A stretch of DNA of 64,000 bases from Ailanthus altissimus (lineage: Eukaryota; Streptophyta; Magnoliopsida; Sapindales; Simaroubaceae): NCBI GenBank assembly GCA_946807835.1, contig OX327686.1:8184001-8248000 (forward strand), given 5' to 3'. A model generated the notes under the pieces. The model was not told the origin of the DNA. It did no database searches and was given only the letters and a program-made list of their open reading frames with translations. Positions 59,521-64,000 of this stretch are shown here, in pieces. The position numbers and the translations under genes are program-made. Positions within the stretch are counted from its first letter, which is position 1. Each line of letters opens with the position of its first letter.

Positions 59521-60386
59521 TTAGGTTACCATGTGAGTTTGAGGGACAAATATGGAATCTTGAACTTATGTTGAACTCTTGTTATACCAATCTTTTAGCT
59601 ATATGAATCTTAGGGAACCTTGTTTGGCCCAAATCAGAACTATATTACAGGATATAGTGTCGAACAAGTCAAGAACTTGAGGTGGCCTAAGGCGGTTAAC
59701 TATCCTATCTTGACTGGTTGATCGAATTGTAGATGAATTACAAGATTTTCATCTCCTATTAAGTCATAGTCGACCATATTCGTCCCTATTTCGCATCCTA
59801 AGTCTTTTAACACCCTTATCCTTAAGGTTTCATAAGTTTTCATAAATCTAAACTTTGATGGTAACAAATTATTTAATAGTTGTTATTGATATATATATTT
59901 GAGTTATGTAGCCAGAAAAAGTCACTTAACCATGCAATTATGTCACAATATGTGTCACATATTGAATATCATATAAATAGTCAGAAAAAGTTTGTTGAAC
60001 CACATAAAAATCTTTGTGTTTAATTTATCTATCCTTTAATTTTTAATTTTATTATATCATGTTGGATTAAGTATTATGATTGTATTATTATATCTTGTCC
60101 ATATTAATAATAAATTTATCATATTAAAATAGTTTATATTGATCTGAGCTATTTACCAACAAGATCGTAATATACTTAATCGTTATAAGGCGATAATCTA
60201 ATCAATAGAAGTTAGGTTGAGTTTAAGTTTTGAATATGTTAAATCTATTAAAATTAGCAATTATTGTTATAGACTGATAAAGACCAATTTACCCCCTCTT
60301 TGATTGCCATATCGTAGTTCTCACAAATCTCTACTTAATATCTAGTATTTGATATAATGGAAAGTCAATAATCCTTTATTGATTAT
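59521..60386. other. Uncharacterised AT-rich sequence
   Basis: No gene recognised. A short repeated phrase (AG(C/T)CAGAAAAAGT near 59911 and 59979) is the only structure noted. Confidence 0.35.
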
Positions 60387-62454
60387 TGTTGGGATTTGTG
60401 CTCATATGCCATCCTAAATTTTATATGAATATTGTATTTTTATACTTTATGCAATAAATAAATATTTTATTAAATCGCTAATTAATTTTTATTAGGTAAG
60501 ATACTTGTAACATTTCGGACATTATATTGATTTGAATGAGATCAAATCAAGTCTAAGGAGTTAAAACCTTATTTGAAATGAGATAAAGACTTGAGAATAT
60601 ACTAACAATGACAGAGTTGTGAAAAATTGTAAGCGTTGATAAAAAATGTCATTGTGTAAGTATATTCTAGAATTATAAGTTTCTAATCTATATTCCACCG
60701 ATGTAGGGTCTGTCGAGTGGAACTATTTTATATAGATCAATGTATATCTATATCTAGATAATCCAGAAGATTAATCTTAGCTAACTATGAGCTTAGTGGA
60801 AGCTCGTATAAATATATGGGTATTCAGTAATGACTGAATACTGAACAAGACTCAATAAAAACCTTTAATAGATATCCCATAAAATCGTCAATGGATGGTT
60901 TTTACGAGTTGAGTAGTATTTGTGGTCCTTTGACCTGAGCACCACAGTGGACTTGTGAGTGATCCACCATACTTAGGTTCCGCTCATGTCAGAGACCTTT
61001 TATAGTCTAACCATTGGGTGTCGCTGAATGTGGTCCGATATTTATGGAGTTCAGTGTGTGTAGACATGAGATTCGTTAGCTTATATGAATGAGTTAAATA
61101 TCCAGATGCTCTAAGGTTATATTCTAGGAAGTCTTATAGCTATAAGAATTAAATCCGAAAAAGAGTTTCATGTGGTATAAATAATATCTTAAAGGAGTTT
61201 GAAATATTGTTTATTGGAATAAGAATTAAGAAGATAATTTTATGGTTGAGTAATAAGGGATTTGACGGTGCTGATTTATGTCTTCGCTCTCCTAAGATAC
61301 ATATGACGAAAGGATTGTACAAATATGAATTAATCTTAACTTGTTTAGTTCAACACACTCTTTTGTATTATCTATAACGTGTGTGTGAGGCACGTGTGTG
61401 TGAGGCATCGGTTATGGACTTACAAAAATATTCTCTGAAATAAAATGGGTGTGAACCTAGGGAGTCTCATTATATGAAGTGTACTCGTTGAGCAAATGGG
61501 TAGCGCATCGGATCGAATTGTTCGATTCGGAAAGTTTTTAAAAAATATAAATTTATTTCTGGGTCTCTCGGAGAGTAGTTAAGGTTTAAATGTTAGACTT
61601 AAAATTATACAAAGTGAAACTTGACACTTTTATCTACCTAATGTATATCTCAAATTATATCAATAATTTATAAGGGTACTAAATTAAACACTGATAAATA
61701 TAATTATAAAATAATAATTATTTCATAATATATTGTATTCAACCATTAAAATTATTCAAATGAATTTATTCATTTATTTAATAAAATACCTTACCAAGTG
61801 TTGGTTCATGATTAATTAAATCAAATATTAATGCAAACTTGTTGCATTCTTATTGGCTTATTAAAGGAATTGGCTATATATTTGATTTTCATTTATCAAA
61901 TGAAATCAAAGACAATTGGAAATGAATTTGATTCAATTCCAAAGTAGCCAGTGGCGTGCATTTAATAAAATATTTGCTACTAAGCTTTACATTTTGCCAC
62001 CGATTTAAGTATATGACACTTATATTGTATTTGTCTTGTCAACCTTTAACACTTGTCAAATGAAATTTTTTCCATTGGTTGATTAGAAGATAAAAATTGC
62101 ACTATATATAAAGTGTGGCCGAGAGAAATGTGAGTAAGAATTAAGTTGTTATGAGTGAATTACTTAAGTTTCTTTTTCTTTCAAAGGTTAAATGATAACT
62201 TTAATAGTTTGAGAGATAAAAAATTATAAAAAATAAAAGTTGTTTTTAATATTTTAAAATAAAAAGTTATTATTTTAATTTGAAGAAGTCTACGATGTTC
62301 CTAATTAGAATTGTTTAAAATACACTTTAAGAGTAAATTCGTTAATTTTATTAGTGTAATGTATATTGATTTCATTGTATTGTATATATGATATATTATT
62401 ATTAAATTATTTAATTATGCACAAAAACGCACATGCACACAACATTCAACAACA
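60387..62454 (+). repeat. Solo LTR, about 2.07 kb
   Basis: Begins TGTTGGGATTTGTG and ends TTCAACAACA, flanked by ATTAT (60382-60386) and ATTAC (62455-62459), a near target duplication. Contains the AACCTAGGGAGTC...GTGTACTCGTTG block (61448-61490) and a promoter-like CTATATATAAAGTGTGGCCGA (about 62102-62122), then a long leader. There is no interior or primer-binding site at its end, so it fits a solo LTR, probably Ty3-gypsy type. An inverted relative lies at 63050-64000. Confidence 0.6.
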
Positions 62455-62479
62455 ATTACATGTGTCCTCTCATTCCTAT

Positions 62480-62773
62480 TGTTAAAAGAAAAAACAAGTT
62501 AAATAATTTATTAAAGAGAAAAAAAATTATTTGATTTGTTAAAGAGGAAACAAATCAAATATTTTTTCTTTAATTGATTTTAAATTAAATATTCTCAATT
62601 ACCTTTTAGATATATTTTCTTTTTATATATAAATACCTATTTTAATTTTTTTCTTTTTTCTTTTTTAACATATGAATGGCATTATAAATATAAACCTTAC
62701 TATTTGTATTTTGACATACACACCAATCTACAATTCTTGTTCAATTTTTTTTTTTTAATCTCTCAATTTTTTA
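62480..62773 (+). repeat. Short copia-type 5' LTR
   Basis: About 293 bp beginning TGTTAAAAGAAAAAAC and immediately followed by the primer-binding site TGGTATCAAAG (62774-62784). Short length and PBS fit Ale/Retrofit-type copia. Only the LTR and some leader survive before the next element begins. Confidence 0.6.
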
Positions 62774-62784
62774 TGGTATCAAAG
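62774..62784 (+). other. Primer-binding site
   Basis: TGGTATCAAAG, matching the initiator-Met tRNA complement except for G to A at base nine. Confidence 0.7.
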
Positions 62785-63049
62785 TCTCTTCTGGGTTATT
62801 TTTTCTCTCTATTGTGTGAACAGTTCTCAAATAATGCATCAAACAATGTCACAAAATAGTGCTGTAAAAGTAGCTGCTATAAATAGTATTGTGAACAGTC
62901 TCACAACAGTGTCATAAATAGTAGCCCATTATAAACAGTAGCCGCTCATGAATAGTGCATATGAACAATATCACTGCCTTAAGCTATAGGTTTCTTACAT
63001 GACCTCTATTGATTTGAGAATAGAGAATGAGAAATTTACTAAGATAATA
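62785..63049 (+). other. Leader of the short copia element, with AACAGT/AATAGT repeats
   Basis: Between 62817 and 62970 the word (A/G)A(A/T)(C/T)AGT recurs about nine times (GTGAACAGT, AAATAGT, AAACAGT, GAATAGT). A short frame starts at ATG 62995 and ends within 36 codons with no recognised domain. Confidence 0.45.
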
Positions 63050-64000
63050 TTGGCGCAGCAGGATCTAGGCACGTGGGTGTATGCATGTGCAATTGTGTCT
63101 ATTGCCTAACGTAGCGAAAATATAAATTTTACAATAAATACAATAAATAAATATATTAATCACATTAATATATTAATAAAATTAGAGAACTCACCAAACG
63201 TGTAATGTTATACACGTATTTTTTTTAGAGTTCGCATGGAGACTAACTCGCCTGCAGTTCTAGTCACTAACTCGGTGGGCTTGGTGAGCTAGAATAGCAG
63301 CTCCATATTCAGTCTGGGATTAACTCTTAATTCCCAAAATGGTCAGGAGTGAATTTACATCCTTTTCTCCAAAAGGATAAGAAATGGAGAATTTAGAACA
63401 ATTCATAATTACTCCAATTTGAAGCAATGAAAAAAATGAAATAATTTTATTTTTCCTTTTTTTCCCTTTTTTTTTCTTCTTTCTTTCTTCTCTTTTTCCT
63501 TTCCTTTCTCTCCATTTCTTTCTTTCTCTCTCGACCGAATTCGGCCTTCTCAATTCTTGCTTCTTCTCCTCTTTCTTTTCTTCTTTATATATATATATAT
63601 ATAATATAATATAATATAATATAATAATATATATTATATAATATAAAAAAAAGATATATGATTATTTAACTATTAAATAATCAAACTGAGAAATGACCAT
63701 TTTGTCCCTCATAAATAGTTACCAAGTTCACCTCCTAGTGGATCCCACCAAATTTCACACTTAGATAAACTCAACCGAGGGTCTACAATACGCTACGTGT
63801 CATAATACAATTAGTAAATAATAATTATTAAATAATTGTTGTATTTAACACTTAAATACAGATACGCACGCATTCCCGTAGAATCGCTAAATATTGCTAG
63901 ATTAAACAATTTAATCCGGCATGCTGCCCCAATGCACAACAAGTACACTCCATATCGCGGGACTCCCTAGGTTTTATGCCCGATTCGTTAAATGAAACTA
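63050..64000 (-). repeat. LTR-like sequence, inverted relative of the solo LTR, runs off the window
   Basis: Read on the minus strand it carries AACCTAGGGAGTCCC...GGAGTGTACTTGTTG and GGATTAAATTGTTTAATC, parallel to 61448-61530 on the plus strand. Later it has a TATATATAAAGAAG box and GGCCGA...GGTCGAGAGAGA, parallel to the 62105-62130 region. Similarity is clear in these blocks and poor elsewhere, so the two belong to one family but not a recent pair. A TATAATATAA microsatellite interrupts it at 63587-63650. Confidence 0.6.
63586..63655. repeat. (TA)n / TATAA microsatellite
   Basis: A run of TA followed by repeated ATATA units. Confidence 0.85.

Noticed and set aside
63320..63553. Minus 77-codon Lys/Arg/Glu-rich frame
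   Set aside because: Low-complexity translation of a CT-rich LTR leader.
1..64000. CRISPR arrays, bacterial operons, riboswitches, phage or plasmid genes
   Set aside because: The window is plant nuclear DNA; no regularly spaced repeats or prokaryotic gene organisation was found.

Overview
The window reads as nuclear DNA of a flowering plant, probably a eudicot: it is very AT-rich, genes are sparse and split by GT-AG introns, and most of the sequence is decayed transposable elements (Ty1-copia, Ty3-gypsy, hAT, TRIM, MITE and SINE-like pieces). I cannot name the species from sequence alone. No bacterial, plastid or CRISPR features were seen.

Layout. 1-173: last coding exon of an unidentified plus-strand gene. 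About 1480-6480: decayed minus-strand Ty1-copia element (copia 1) with a tandem duplication in its reverse transcriptase. 7941-8110: hairpin MITE. About 8700-11060: remnants of a Tat-like Ty3-gypsy element. 14806-14912: a MIR171 microRNA precursor on the minus strand, with TATA-like boxes about 0.8 kb upstream. 18822-21666: an hAT transposon with terminal inverted repeats, a likely 8-bp target duplication and a broken transposase. 22760-28634: a ten-exon minus-strand nucleotide-sugar transporter gene (339 aa, UGNT1-like), the best-supported protein gene here. 29531-29640: tRNA-derived SINE-like sequence. 31676-36207: copia 2 (Ale/Retrofit-like), minus strand. 36343-38870: short LTR element without pol and with two primer-binding sites. 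40280-46677: copia 3, minus strand, with gag, integrase, RT and both LTRs recognisable. About 47380-49180: second hAT transposase pseudogene, minus strand. 50697-51404: single-exon gene for a 235-aa plant protein with an N-terminal membrane segment. 52157-54180: 2-kb block bounded by a perfect 17-bp inverted repeat. About 54500-58600: three related LTR-like copies in direct order. 59021-59520: complete 500-bp TRIM element. 60387-64000: a solo LTR, a nested copia LTR with primer-binding site, and an inverted relative of the solo LTR running off the window.

Function. Three loci look alive: MIR171 (post-transcriptional control of GRAS/HAM-type transcription factors), the Golgi/ER nucleotide-sugar transporter, and the small membrane-anchored protein gene. 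They are separate transcription units, all on the minus strand, and the sequence gives no sign that they act together. The other recognisable coding sequence is mobile-element debris with stops, frameshifts and lost catalytic residues; none of the elements looks able to move on its own. The most useful observations are the MIR171 hairpin, the complete TRIM and hAT insertions, and several internal tandem duplications and nested LTR structures.
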